This document shows positions 26,547 to 34,727 of a stretch of 64,000 nucleotides of DNA, one piece after another (position 1 is the first letter of the stretch; the number at the start of each line of letters is the position of its first letter). Source of the DNA: Clostridioides difficile (lineage in GTDB: Bacteria > Bacillota > Clostridia > Peptostreptococcales > Peptostreptococcaceae); assembly GCA_024919175.1 (NCBI GenBank), contig CP103804.1:1116001-1180000 (forward strand), read 5' to 3'. Both the position numbers and the translations under genes were made by a program. The notes beneath the pieces are model-generated. The model saw only the letters and a program-made list of their open reading frames with translations. It was not told the origin of the DNA and did no database searches.

Positions 26547-27368
26547 ATGTATTATAAAGACATGGATTTTGAGGAAAAATGGCATGAATATATTGAAGGT
26601 AAAGAAGGATATGCAAGAGAAAGAGCTTTTGATGATGAAGCAGAAAGAATATTTTTTAAAAAATTATCTCATAAATATGATGATAATCCAACACTTTATG
26701 ATTATTCAAAAGAAGTATTCGATTTTATAGATGAGTTAATAGCTGGAGGAAAAAATCTTATAGAAATTGGTGCAGGTACTGGAAAATTTACTATACCACT
26801 TTCTAAGAAATGTAAGGGTGTAATTGCTAGTGATTTTTCAATAGATATGCTTAATGTGCTTGAAGGAAATATTAGAGAGCATAATATAACTAATATAGAC
26901 ACAGTACAAGGAAAATGGGAAGAGATTAATGTTGAGCATAGTGATTATATTTTATCTGTGAATTCTCTTTATCGAATTTGGGATATTAAAGATGCTTTGA
27001 GTAAGATGGATAGGTTAGCTAAAGAAAAAGTGATTATAGTGAGAACTATTCAGAAACCATTATTTAATGATTTGTATATGGATTTAGGTGATAAAGATAG
27101 AACTTGTCCAGATTATATATACATTCCAAATATACTACATTCTTTAAATATATGTGCAGATATAAAATTTATTGACGTGGAAAATGAAATTGAATTTGAC
27201 AGTATAGAGGAGATACATTTAAAAATAGAAATAGAATTAAATAAAAAGATTAACTTTAACAACATGCTAGATAAGTATATAGACAATATGATAGAAAAAA
27301 GAGAAAACAAATATATTTTTAAGCATAAAACTAAAGTTGTAATTATATACTGGAATAGTATAAGCTAG
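26547..27368 (+). CDS. Class I SAM-dependent methyltransferase (second in the locus)
   Basis: 273 residues. An N-terminal helical part (about 1-65) rich in Glu/Asp and aromatic residues precedes motif I (LIEIGAGTGKFTIPLSKKC) and ASDFSIDML. The C-terminal half has no recognised family. AGAAAGGAAGAG before the ATG. It follows the Nik/Opp genes with 112 bases between, so it may share the cobalamin-controlled transcript. Similar genes beside metal or corrinoid importers could modify a metallophore or a corrinoid side-chain; no proof here. Confidence 0.7.
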   Translation: MYYKDMDFEEKWHEYIEGKEGYARERAFDDEAERIFFKKLSHKYDDNPTLYDYSKEVFDFIDELIAGGKNLIEIGAGTGKFTIPLSKKCKGVIASDFSIDMLNVLEGNIREHNITNIDTVQGKWEEINVEHSDYILSVNSLYRIWDIKDALSKMDRLAKEKVIIVRTIQKPLFNDLYMDLGDKDRTCPDYIYIPNILHSLNICADIKFIDVENEIEFDSIEEIHLKIEIELNKKINFNNMLDKYIDNMIEKRENKYIFKHKTKVVIIYWNSIS

Positions 27369-27410
27369 ATTTGTTAATACTATGGAATCGTAGAAACTCT
27401 TCTGAAAATA

Positions 27411-27439
27411 TTTACAATCTCGACATATTATGCTACAAT
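27411..27439 (+). promoter_or_regulatory. Promoter of the lysine-riboswitch operon
   Basis: TTTACA (27411-27416), a 17-base spacer, TACAAT (27434-27439). Transcription would start near 27446, upstream of the lysine aptamer. Confidence 0.6.
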
Positions 27440-27488
27440 TATTTAGAATAAATAAAATTTAATAAGAATTACCTCATCTAATAAAAAG

Positions 27489-27670
27489 ATTGAGGTAGAG
27501 GTCGCATTTACTAAGATTAATATTGAAGAGGTCGGAAGCCAATGAAGCAATATAAAAGGAGTAAGTGCCGAAGTGCTAGTGTCCAAATCTAGTGCTGGGG
27601 CTGTATTTAATAAGTACAGCACTGTCATCAAAATTATCCCGAATTTTGATGGAGAGCTATCTTAACTAAG
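27489..27670 (+). ncRNA. Lysine riboswitch (L box)
   Basis: Hallmarks are present: GAGGTAGAGGTCGC (27492-27505) with CTAAGA, GAAGAGGTCGGAAGCC, AAAGGAGTAAGTGCCGAAG, GCTGGGGCTGT and the closing GGAGAGCTATCTT. P1 forms from GGTAG and CTATC near 27658. An upstream ACCTCA (27471) could also pair with TGAGGT (27491), offering an alternative fold of the P1 5' strand. A strong terminator follows, so lysine should switch the operon off. Confidence 0.92.
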
Positions 27671-27709
27671 ATAAAGGGAAGATGTAGGTATATTGTATTT
27701 AGCGCATTC

Positions 27710-27740
27710 AGCTCAACATGTATACATGTTGAGCTTTTTT
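27710..27740 (+). terminator. Lysine riboswitch terminator
   Basis: A fully palindromic stem of 26 bases (27710-27735, AGCTCAACATG and its complement) runs into TTTTTT. It lies about 60 bases before the transporter's ribosome site. Confidence 0.92.
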
Positions 27741-27814
27741 ACATCTATACAAAATAGGATAGAAAAGGGAAGCAATAATAAAATATTTTAATTTGAAAAG
27801 TGGGGAGATTAAAA

Positions 27815-29206
27815 ATGAGCAGTTTAAAAAAGAAAAGGTTTACTATGCCACAGACACTTACTATAATATTTTTACTAATAGTAGTAATGGCAGTTCTTAC
27901 TTGGATAGTACCAAGTGGAAATTTTGAAAGGGTAGATATAGACGGAAGATCGGTTGTTGTAGCTGGAACTTATGAAAAAGCAGCATCAAATCCACAAGGG
28001 ATTACTGATGTATTTACAGCACCTATAAATGGATTTATAGATGCAGCTGAAGTAGTTGGATTTGTTTTGATAGTTGGAGGAGCTTTTGGAATAGTTAATA
28101 AGACAGGAGCAATAGAAGCTGTTATAGCTCATACTGTAAATAAAATGAAAAAATTCCAATTTTTAATAATACCTATATCAATGATTTTATTTGGATTAGG
28201 TGGAACAACATTTGGAATGAGTGAAGAGACATTACCTTTTTATATGATATTTATTCCACTCATGACCAGTATGGGATATGACTCATTAACAGCAGTGGCT
28301 ACAGTATTTATAGGAGCAACAGCTGGATTTGGAGCAGCTACTACTAATCCTTTCTCTGTAGGAATAGCACAAGCATTGTCACAAATAACACCAGGTTCTG
28401 GGATAGAATTGAGAGTTGTTATGTTTATAATATATATGGCTATATCTATAGGATTTGTTATGTTATATGCCAATAAAGTTAAAAAAGACCCTGAAAAGTC
28501 TTTAGTACATGGGATATCATTGAATCAAGAATCAATGGTTAATACTGATACAAAGATAAAAGAATTTACAAAAAGAGAAGCTATGGTAATAGCAATTTTT
28601 ACAATAGGTATGGCAATTATGATATATGGAGTTTTAAAGCTAGGATGGTACATAACTGAAATTGCAATGATATTTACAGCTATAGGTATAATATCAGGAA
28701 TAGCATCAGGGCTTAAACAAGATGACATAGTTAATTCATTTATAAGTGGAGCAGGAGATTTAATGACAGCAGGGCTATGTATAGCATTTGCACGTGGAAT
28801 CGTAATAATAGCAGAAAATGGATTTATAATAGATACAATTTTAAATTCTGCAGCAAATTTATTAAATGGACTTCCAAAAACTATATTTATAAATTTAACT
28901 TTCTTAATAGAAGGTTTAATAGCATTTTTTATACCATCAGCATCAGGACTTGCATCACTTACAATACCTGTACTTGCACCACTTGGAGACTTAGTAGATG
29001 TATCTAGACAAATGATAGTTACAGCTTATCAATTTGGTATAGGTGTAACTAACTTAATAACACCTACATCAGGTGTTTTAATGGGAGCACTAGCAGTAGC
29101 TAATATTCCTTGGTCAAAGTGGGTTAGATTTGTAATGCCTTTAATGGTAGTATTAACAATTACTGTAATGGTATTTTTAACAATAGGATTATTTGTTGGA
29201 TTCTAA
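27815..29206 (+). CDS. YfcC-family (ArcD/DcuC-like) transporter under lysine control
   Basis: 463 residues, about 12 helices. Conserved blocks include TWIVPSGNFER near the N-terminus, GAFGIVNKTGAIEAV, GGTTFGMSEETLPFY, GATAGFGAATTNPFSVGIAQ and PSASGLASLTIPVLAPL. These match the YfcC putative basic amino-acid or peptide transporters. The frame is open from a GTG at 27800, but GGGGAG at 27802-27807 is the ribosome site for ATG 27815. The riboswitch upstream points to lysine or a lysine precursor as the imported compound. The M20 hydrolase gene starts 13 bases after it. Confidence 0.85.
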   Translation: MSSLKKKRFTMPQTLTIIFLLIVVMAVLTWIVPSGNFERVDIDGRSVVVAGTYEKAASNPQGITDVFTAPINGFIDAAEVVGFVLIVGGAFGIVNKTGAIEAVIAHTVNKMKKFQFLIIPISMILFGLGGTTFGMSEETLPFYMIFIPLMTSMGYDSLTAVATVFIGATAGFGAATTNPFSVGIAQALSQITPGSGIELRVVMFIIYMAISIGFVMLYANKVKKDPEKSLVHGISLNQESMVNTDTKIKEFTKREAMVIAIFTIGMAIMIYGVLKLGWYITEIAMIFTAIGIISGIASGLKQDDIVNSFISGAGDLMTAGLCIAFARGIVIIAENGFIIDTILNSAANLLNGLPKTIFINLTFLIEGLIAFFIPSASGLASLTIPVLAPLGDLVDVSRQMIVTAYQFGIGVTNLITPTSGVLMGALAVANIPWSKWVRFVMPLMVVLTITVMVFLTIGLFVGF

Positions 29207-29219
29207 TAGGAGGTATATT

Positions 29220-30407
29220 ATGATTGAAAGTATAAAGAAAAGAGCTTATGAGATAGAGAATGAACTGGGAAAAGAGATTGAAGAAGTATGTGATTTTATA
29301 TTTAACAATCCAGAACTAGGAGAAGAAGAATATATATCATCAAAGTACTTAGTAGATAAAATAAAGGAATATGGATTTGATACAACTTATCCGTATTGCA
29401 ATCTGGATACTGCTTTTAGAGCAGAGCTAGGGGATAACGATGGTCCAACTATAGCATTTTTAGCTGAGTATGATGCTCTGCCTGGGTATGGAGAAAATAA
29501 AGAACCAGGTCATGCTTGTGGACATAACTGGATTGCTGCATCTACATTAGGAGCTTGTATAGTACTAAGTAAGTTAAAAGAAAATTTTAAAGGAAAAATT
29601 GTACTAATAGGTACACCAGCTGAAGAAACAACAGGAGGAAAGTGTGATTTAGTTAAGGCAGGAGCTTTTGATGATGTTGATGTAAGTTATCAAATGCATA
29701 TAGAAGCTTTTAATAACATAAACTGCAAGGCTTTGGCAATAGACTCAATAGAGTTTAGTTTTGAAGGGGTATCAGCACATGCAGCTAGCCATCCTCATAT
29801 GGGAGTTAATGCATTAGATGCAGTACAGCTTACTTTTGCAGGAATAAATGCATTAAGACAGCATGTAAAATCAGATGTTAGAATACATGGGATAGTTTCA
29901 AATGGAGGAGAAGCTCCAAATATAGTTCCAGAAAAAGCAGCTTGTGAGTTTTTTGTAAGAGCAGCTGAAAGAAGTTATTTAGATGAAGTAACTAAAAAGG
30001 TTATAAACTGTGCAAAAGGTGCAGAGTTAATGACAGGTGCTAAACTTTCTTATAGATACTTTGAAAACTCTTTTGACAACATAATAAATAATAAGGTGCT
30101 TCAAAGTATAACAAAGAAAAATTTAATTGAGGCAGGCATAACGGATATATTAGAAGGAAAAGAGGGACCAGTAGGTTCTACAGATATAGGAAATGTAAGT
30201 CAAGTTTGTCCTACTATGTATACAGAAATAGCTCTAGACATAAATCCAATGGTCTATGTTCATGAAAAAGAGTTTTTAAATTATGCAAATTCTGAGGAAG
30301 CTTATGATAAACTTCACAAAGCAGTAAAGGCAATGGTGGGATGTGCATTAGAAATTTATCTAGAAGATGGACTACTTGATGAGATTAAGAAAAATCATTT
30401 AAATTAA
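29220..30407 (+). CDS. M20D-family amidohydrolase (lysine-riboswitch operon)
   Basis: 395 residues from ATG 29220, with AGGAGG at 29208-29213; the frame also opens further upstream inside the transporter gene. Metal-binding motifs are AEYDALPG, GHACGHNW and PAEETTGGKCD; NIVPEKAACEF belongs to the dimerisation domain. The family includes N-acyl-amino-acid deacylases, peptidases and N-acetyl-diaminopimelate deacetylase. With a lysine riboswitch in front, release of lysine or diaminopimelate from an N-acyl or dipeptide form is the best reading. Cytosolic, last gene of the operon; terminator follows. Confidence 0.85.
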   Translation: MIESIKKRAYEIENELGKEIEEVCDFIFNNPELGEEEYISSKYLVDKIKEYGFDTTYPYCNLDTAFRAELGDNDGPTIAFLAEYDALPGYGENKEPGHACGHNWIAASTLGACIVLSKLKENFKGKIVLIGTPAEETTGGKCDLVKAGAFDDVDVSYQMHIEAFNNINCKALAIDSIEFSFEGVSAHAASHPHMGVNALDAVQLTFAGINALRQHVKSDVRIHGIVSNGGEAPNIVPEKAACEFFVRAAERSYLDEVTKKVINCAKGAELMTGAKLSYRYFENSFDNIINNKVLQSITKKNLIEAGITDILEGKEGPVGSTDIGNVSQVCPTMYTEIALDINPMVYVHEKEFLNYANSEEAYDKLHKAVKAMVGCALEIYLEDGLLDEIKKNHLN

Positions 30408-30426
30408 TTTAAATTAAAGATAAGGC

Positions 30427-30463
30427 AAAAGGTATTACCAAAAATTTGGTGATACCTTTTTTA
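30427..30463 (+). terminator. Terminator after the lysine-controlled operon
   Basis: AAAAGGTATTACCA (30427-30440) pairs with TGGTGATACCTTTT (30447-30460), followed by more T. Confidence 0.85.
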
Positions 30464-30530
30464 TTAAGAGAATAGAAGTGGAGACTTGTATATGATTAAG
30501 AAGAAGGCCTTTAACTGGTTATAAATAACT

Positions 30531-31286
30531 TTATTTTTTTACTGCTCTAGTTGCGTAAAATGATGGAATATTAAATTCATGGAGATTACCAGAAGCATTT
30601 GTATCTTGATAAATATCTGTTAAAATAAATCCTGCTTGTAGCTGTCCACCTATTTGTTCTTCAATTGTATGAGAAAATTGAATTCCCCAATCATTTTGAA
30701 TTGATTCATCATATATAGTTTTATTTTTTAAAGGATTAAATGGAAGTTTATATTGTAACTCTGTACCATCTTCATTAAATGCAAAATTGATACCATTATC
30801 AAGTCCAGATAAAAGTATACCACCCTTTTTTAGTATACGATAACACTCTTTCCAAATTGGTAATACATCTTCTACATAACAGTTAGAAACTGGATGAAAT
30901 ATTAAGTCAAAACTTTTATCTTTAAAGGGGAGTGGCTTTGTCATGTCAGCTTGTACAAGTTCAATAGAATACTTTTCCCTTTCTGAAACCTTTTTTTCAC
31001 TTAATAATTGTGAAGCTGAATAATCTAAAACTGTACATTGAGCTCCTAATGCAGTAAAAATTGGCATTTGTTGTCCACCTCCAGACGCTAATCCTAGTAT
31101 TTTTGCATTTTTCATATCACAGAACCAATTTTTCGGAACAGGTCTAGTGGGTGTCAGTACAACAGACCAATCTCCAGCTTTGGCTCGTTCAAAAACTTCA
31201 TGACTGATAGGTTGTCCCCATTCCCAGCCTTCTTTATTCCATTTATCAAAGGTCTTTGAGTTTATTTCTGTATATTTAGATTCTAT
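30531..31286 (-). CDS. Class I SAM-dependent methyltransferase with apparent ATA start codon
   Basis: The longest ATG frame starts at 31115 and gives 194 residues, but the reading frame continues upstream with good protein-like sequence (KTFDKWNKEGWEWGQPISHE, then SVVLTPTRPVPKNWF) to an AGGAGG placed 8 bases before an ATA at 31286-31284. No ATG, GTG or TTG lies near that site and a stop lies just upstream in frame. From ATA the protein has 251 residues, the length I expect for this family of YcgJ/UbiE-like methyltransferases. SAM motif ILGLASGGGQQM and the acidic VLDYSASQL are present. The start is either true ATA initiation or a mutated ATG. Confidence 0.75.
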   Translation of the reverse strand: MESKYTEINSKTFDKWNKEGWEWGQPISHEVFERAKAGDWSVVLTPTRPVPKNWFCDMKNAKILGLASGGGQQMPIFTALGAQCTVLDYSASQLLSEKKVSEREKYSIELVQADMTKPLPFKDKSFDLIFHPVSNCYVEDVLPIWKECYRILKKGGILLSGLDNGINFAFNEDGTELQYKLPFNPLKNKTIYDESIQNDWGIQFSHTIEEQIGGQLQAGFILTDIYQDTNASGNLHEFNIPSFYATRAVKK

Positions 31287-31463
31287 AGTTTTATCCTCCT
31301 AAATTATGATTTGACAACTTGCTAATTATGATAAAGTATAGCATATTTCTAGTAAGAGCTGTATATAAACAAGAAACTGTATGTACAAAGAAAGGAGTAA
31401 AGTATAAAATAGAATGTAAATTAAAACTTATAAATTTTATTTTAAAATAAGGAGTAGATAAAT

Positions 31464-32612
31464 ATGAAAATATTAATTTCTATAGATTCTTTAAAAGGCA
31501 GTTTGTCTTCAATTGATGCAGCAAATGCAATAAAAAAGGGGATATTAAAAGTTGAAAAAGATGCAGAAGTAAAGATATTACCACTTGCAGATGGTGGGGA
31601 AGGAACAGTAGACGCTTTAGTACAAGGTATGAATGGTAAAAAAGAAACTATAGAAGTTACTGGACCAATAGCTACAAAAGTAAATGCGACATATGGATTA
31701 TTAAAAAGCACAAATACAGCAATAATAGAAATGGCTCAAGCATCAGGATTAACATTAGTTCCAACTGAACTTAGAAATCCTTTAAACACTACAACTTATG
31801 GTGTTGGTGAAATAATAAAAGAAGCAATAAATAAAGGTTATAGAAATTTTATAGTTGGAATAGGTGGAAGTGCTACTAATGATGTTGGAGTGGGTATGCT
31901 TCAAGCTTTAGGATTTGAGTTTTATGATGAAAACAACAACTTAGTAGGTTTAGGTGGAAAAGTTTTAAATGAAATAAGACATATAAAAATAGATAATAGA
32001 TTAAAAGAATTAGATGAATGTGGCTTTAAAATAGCTTGTGATGTGAATAATCCACTATTTGGTACAGATGGAGCAGCATACATATATGGACCTCAAAAAG
32101 GTGCAACACCAGAAATAATTGAAGAGTTAGATAATGGCCTTAGAAATTTTGCTAAGATAGTTAAAAGTGATTTAGATAAAGATATAGCCAATATAGAAGG
32201 TACTGGAGCAGCAGGTGGATTGGGTTTTGCATTTTTGGCTTTTTTAAATTCAAAATTAGAATCTGGAGTAAAAATAATATTAGAAGAAATTAAATTAGAG
32301 AACGAGTTAAAATGTGTAGACATTGTAATAACTGGAGAAGGTAAATTGGATAATCAAACAGCTATGGGCAAAGCACCAATAGGAGTTGCAAAGATGGCTA
32401 AAAAATATGGGGTAAAAGTAATAAGTTTGGCTGGAGCAACAACAGAAGATGCAGTTAAGTGCAATGAAGAAGGGATAGATGCTTATTTTTCTATAGTAAA
32501 CAGAGCTATGACCATAGAAGAAGCAATGGATAAGGAAACTGCAAGTAATAATATGACTGCTACAACAGTACAAATATTTAATCTTATAAAGGTATTAAAA
32601 GGTACTAAATAA
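31464..32612 (+). CDS. Glycerate kinase, GarK/GlxK type
   Basis: 382 residues, normal for type I glycerate kinases, which phosphorylate D-glycerate with ATP. Family blocks are SIDSLKGSLSSIDAANAI at the start, LADGGEGTVDALVQG, GIGGSATNDVGVGMLQALG, ACDVNNPLFGTDGAA, GTGAAGGLGFAFLAF and TGEGKLDNQTAMGKAP. Cytosolic. It has its own AAGGAG site and stands alone. A regulator and fructose-type genes follow after a terminator. The symbol is not fixed because garK and glxK cannot be told apart here. Confidence 0.9.
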   Translation: MKILISIDSLKGSLSSIDAANAIKKGILKVEKDAEVKILPLADGGEGTVDALVQGMNGKKETIEVTGPIATKVNATYGLLKSTNTAIIEMAQASGLTLVPTELRNPLNTTTYGVGEIIKEAINKGYRNFIVGIGGSATNDVGVGMLQALGFEFYDENNNLVGLGGKVLNEIRHIKIDNRLKELDECGFKIACDVNNPLFGTDGAAYIYGPQKGATPEIIEELDNGLRNFAKIVKSDLDKDIANIEGTGAAGGLGFAFLAFLNSKLESGVKIILEEIKLENELKCVDIVITGEGKLDNQTAMGKAPIGVAKMAKKYGVKVISLAGATTEDAVKCNEEGIDAYFSIVNRAMTIEEAMDKETASNNMTATTVQIFNLIKVLKGTK

Positions 32613-32728
32613 AAGACTGATATAGCTAGTGTTTGATATTGGAATAAGTCCTTTAGAGGATATACTAATTCATATTGAAAATACTTTTAAATATTCATAT
32701 AATAAGCTACTTGCATGCTGAAAAATTT

Positions 32729-32768
32729 GTAATTACTTAATCTTAGTGATTTAGTAATTACTTTTTTA
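32729..32768 (+). terminator. Terminator after glycerate kinase
   Basis: GTAATTACT (32729-32737) and AGTAATTAC (32753-32761), then a T-run. The gap 32613-32950 holds nothing else besides the promoter region of the RpiR gene. Confidence 0.75.
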
Positions 32769-32950
32769 TTTCAAAATAACATAGTAATTTCAGGATAAAT
32801 TAAAGTACAAAATTATAATATTATAAATTTATATTTATAGACATTGACTAAATCATGATTGTGTATAAAAATAAGTAGTTAAGAGGTAATATATTATTAT
32901 ATTACTTGATAAAATTAGACAAAAAACTTATATACAAGGAGAGAAAAGAT

Positions 32951-33703
32951 ATGATAATTGAGCTAAACAAAAGTAATTCTGAAAATCTAACGAAAACGGA
33001 ACTTGAAATAATTAAATTTATAAATGAAAATGAGTCAATATTACCAGAATTATCTATAGTGGAGATTGCTCATGAAACATATTCATCTCCAGCAACCGTT
33101 TCAAGAGCAATTAGAAAATGTGGTTTAAATGGATTTAATGAACTTAGATACAGATTGACAGTAAAAGATGAAAACAATGATATACAAAATATGGGGGATA
33201 TAATAAATAAGTCTTTTATAGAAGCGCAGAGAGTTATAGAGCAAATATCTTTAACTACATTAATTAACATAATAAAAACTATAAATGAATCCAGTAAGAT
33301 ATATATTTTAGCAAGAGGGCTTACTGAATATGTAGCAAAAGAGTTTAGTCTTAAATTGCAACTACTTGATTTTAATGTGGTTTTTATAAATGACCCCAAT
33401 ATAATGAAAATAAAATCTAAATCAATAAAAAAAGATGAACTTATAATTATATTCTCTCTGAATGGAAATACCATAGAACTTGTAGAGTCAGCACAAAATG
33501 CTAATTTAGGTGGAGCCAAAGTTATAACTTGCTGTTGTAGTGAAAATGCAAAACTTATAAAGTATTCAGATTTATATATTGTAGGATACAAGCATGAGCA
33601 TATCTCAATCTCTGAATATGAAGTATCTTCTAGATTGCCCTTATATATTATATCTAGGATAATTATAGATTATATGGTCAGATATAATAATTCTGAAAAT
33701 TAA
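32951..33703 (+). CDS. RpiR/MurR-family sugar-phosphate-sensing regulator
   Basis: 250 residues from ATG 32951, which has AAGGAGAG upstream; a TTG at 32906 is in frame but has no ribosome site. The N-terminal HTH_6 domain (LSIVEIAHETYSSPATVSRAI, split here by family: helix-turn-helix near residues 37-58) is followed by a SIS domain (about 105-240; IYILARGLTEYVAKEF, IIIFSLNGNTIELVE). RpiR proteins bind phosphosugars. It is followed by a terminator and then the kinase/PTS/aldolase operon, which it most likely controls. Confidence 0.87.
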   Translation: MIIELNKSNSENLTKTELEIIKFINENESILPELSIVEIAHETYSSPATVSRAIRKCGLNGFNELRYRLTVKDENNDIQNMGDIINKSFIEAQRVIEQISLTTLINIIKTINESSKIYILARGLTEYVAKEFSLKLQLLDFNVVFINDPNIMKIKSKSIKKDELIIIFSLNGNTIELVESAQNANLGGAKVITCCCSENAKLIKYSDLYIVGYKHEHISISEYEVSSRLPLYIISRIIIDYMVRYNNSEN

Positions 33704-33707
33704 ATTG

Positions 33708-33764
33708 AAAAGTCTATGAAAATCGATTTTCTATTTGTGAAAAGATTTTCATAGACTTTTTTAT
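33708..33764 (+). terminator. Terminator after the RpiR regulator
   Basis: A 17-base perfect stem (33708-33724 with 33744-33760) runs into a T-run. It separates the regulator from the sugar operon, whose first gene starts 41 bases later. Confidence 0.88.
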
Positions 33765-33804
33765 TATAATGAAAACATACACAGCAGAAGTAAGGGGGAA
33801 GACA

Positions 33805-34725
33805 ATGATATATACATTAACTACGAATCCAGCAATAGATATGAATATATCTACTAATGGTATAAAGAGAAAATTAGTAAATCGTACATCAAATGCTATA
33901 TATTCTCCTAATGGAAAGGGATTAAATGTAACATTTGTACTAGGTCATTATGGTATAGAATCTAAGATATTAGGATTTTTTGGAGGATTTTCAGGAAAAT
34001 ATATAGTTGAAGAAAGCGAAAAGAGAGGATTTGATGTATTGCCTACCTGGGTAGAAGATACAACTCGTATAAATATATTTTTAAATGATGGGAGTGATGA
34101 GTTTAAATTTGTAAACTCTGGGTCATATGTAAATGCAAAGCAAAAGTTAGATATGTTAGAGAAGATACAGTCATTAGAAGATATAAGCTATTTATCAATA
34201 AGTGGAAGTCTGCCACCTGGTATTGATGAAAATTACTATGAAGATATATTTGAGATTTGTAAAAGTAAAAATATAAAAACAATACTCGATATAAGTTCAC
34301 CAAAATTAAAGGAATTATTAGAATATAATCCATACTTAATAAAGCCAAATGATGAAGAAATCAAAGATATATTTGGAATTATTGTAAGAGATGAAGAAGA
34401 TATTAAGGATGTACTTAAATTGCTACATTTAAAAGGAGCTCAAAATATATTACTAACATTAGGAGAAAAAGGCTCTTATTTTTACAATGGAGAAGCAATT
34501 TATTATGCAAGTGCTCAACCAGTTACAGTTGTTAGCTCTGCATGTGCTGGAGACTCTGCACTAGCTGCTTTTTTAAGTATATGGTTGGAAAATCCAGAAA
34601 ATATTGAAGAAGCATTAAAAAGGTCTGCGGCAACGGGTGCAAGTGTAGCTGAAAGCAATGGTATAGGCAATTTAGAAAATGTAGAAGATTATGTGAAAAA
34701 TATAAAAGTCAGAAGGGTGGTATAA
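33805..34725 (+). CDS. PfkB-family sugar-phosphate kinase (1-phosphofructokinase / tagatose-6-phosphate kinase type)
   Basis: 306 residues from ATG 33805, with AAGGGGG upstream; an ATG at 33769 is in frame but lies directly on the terminator. Hallmarks: IYTLTTNPAIDMNI start, NGKGLNVTFVLGHYG sugar-binding block, SGSLPPGI, and C-terminal ATP/anion-hole motif. The anion-hole motif reads SSACAGDSALAAF, with GD as the catalytic pair. Acts between the PTS (making a sugar-1- or 6-phosphate) and the aldolase encoded downstream. With a fructose-type PTS, fructose-1-phosphate is the likeliest substrate, but a different ketose cannot be excluded. Confidence 0.85.
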   Translation: MIYTLTTNPAIDMNISTNGIKRKLVNRTSNAIYSPNGKGLNVTFVLGHYGIESKILGFFGGFSGKYIVEESEKRGFDVLPTWVEDTTRINIFLNDGSDEFKFVNSGSYVNAKQKLDMLEKIQSLEDISYLSISGSLPPGIDENYYEDIFEICKSKNIKTILDISSPKLKELLEYNPYLIKPNDEEIKDIFGIIVRDEEDIKDVLKLLHLKGAQNILLTLGEKGSYFYNGEAIYYASAQPVTVVSSACAGDSALAAFLSIWLENPENIEEALKRSAATGASVAESNGIGNLENVEDYVKNIKVRRVV

Positions 34726-34727
34726 AA

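Noticed and set aside
27800..27814. GTG start for the YfcC-type transporter
   Set aside because: The GTG overlaps the GGGGAG ribosome site of the ATG at 27815.
28777..29007. 76-codon frame inside the YfcC-type gene
   Set aside because: Shadow of a well-supported gene, rich in Asn/Thr/Cys from frame-shifted reading.
33769..33804. Upstream ATG extension of the PfkB-family kinase
   Set aside because: It starts on the tail of a terminator and lacks a ribosome site, while AAGGGGG precedes the ATG at 33805.
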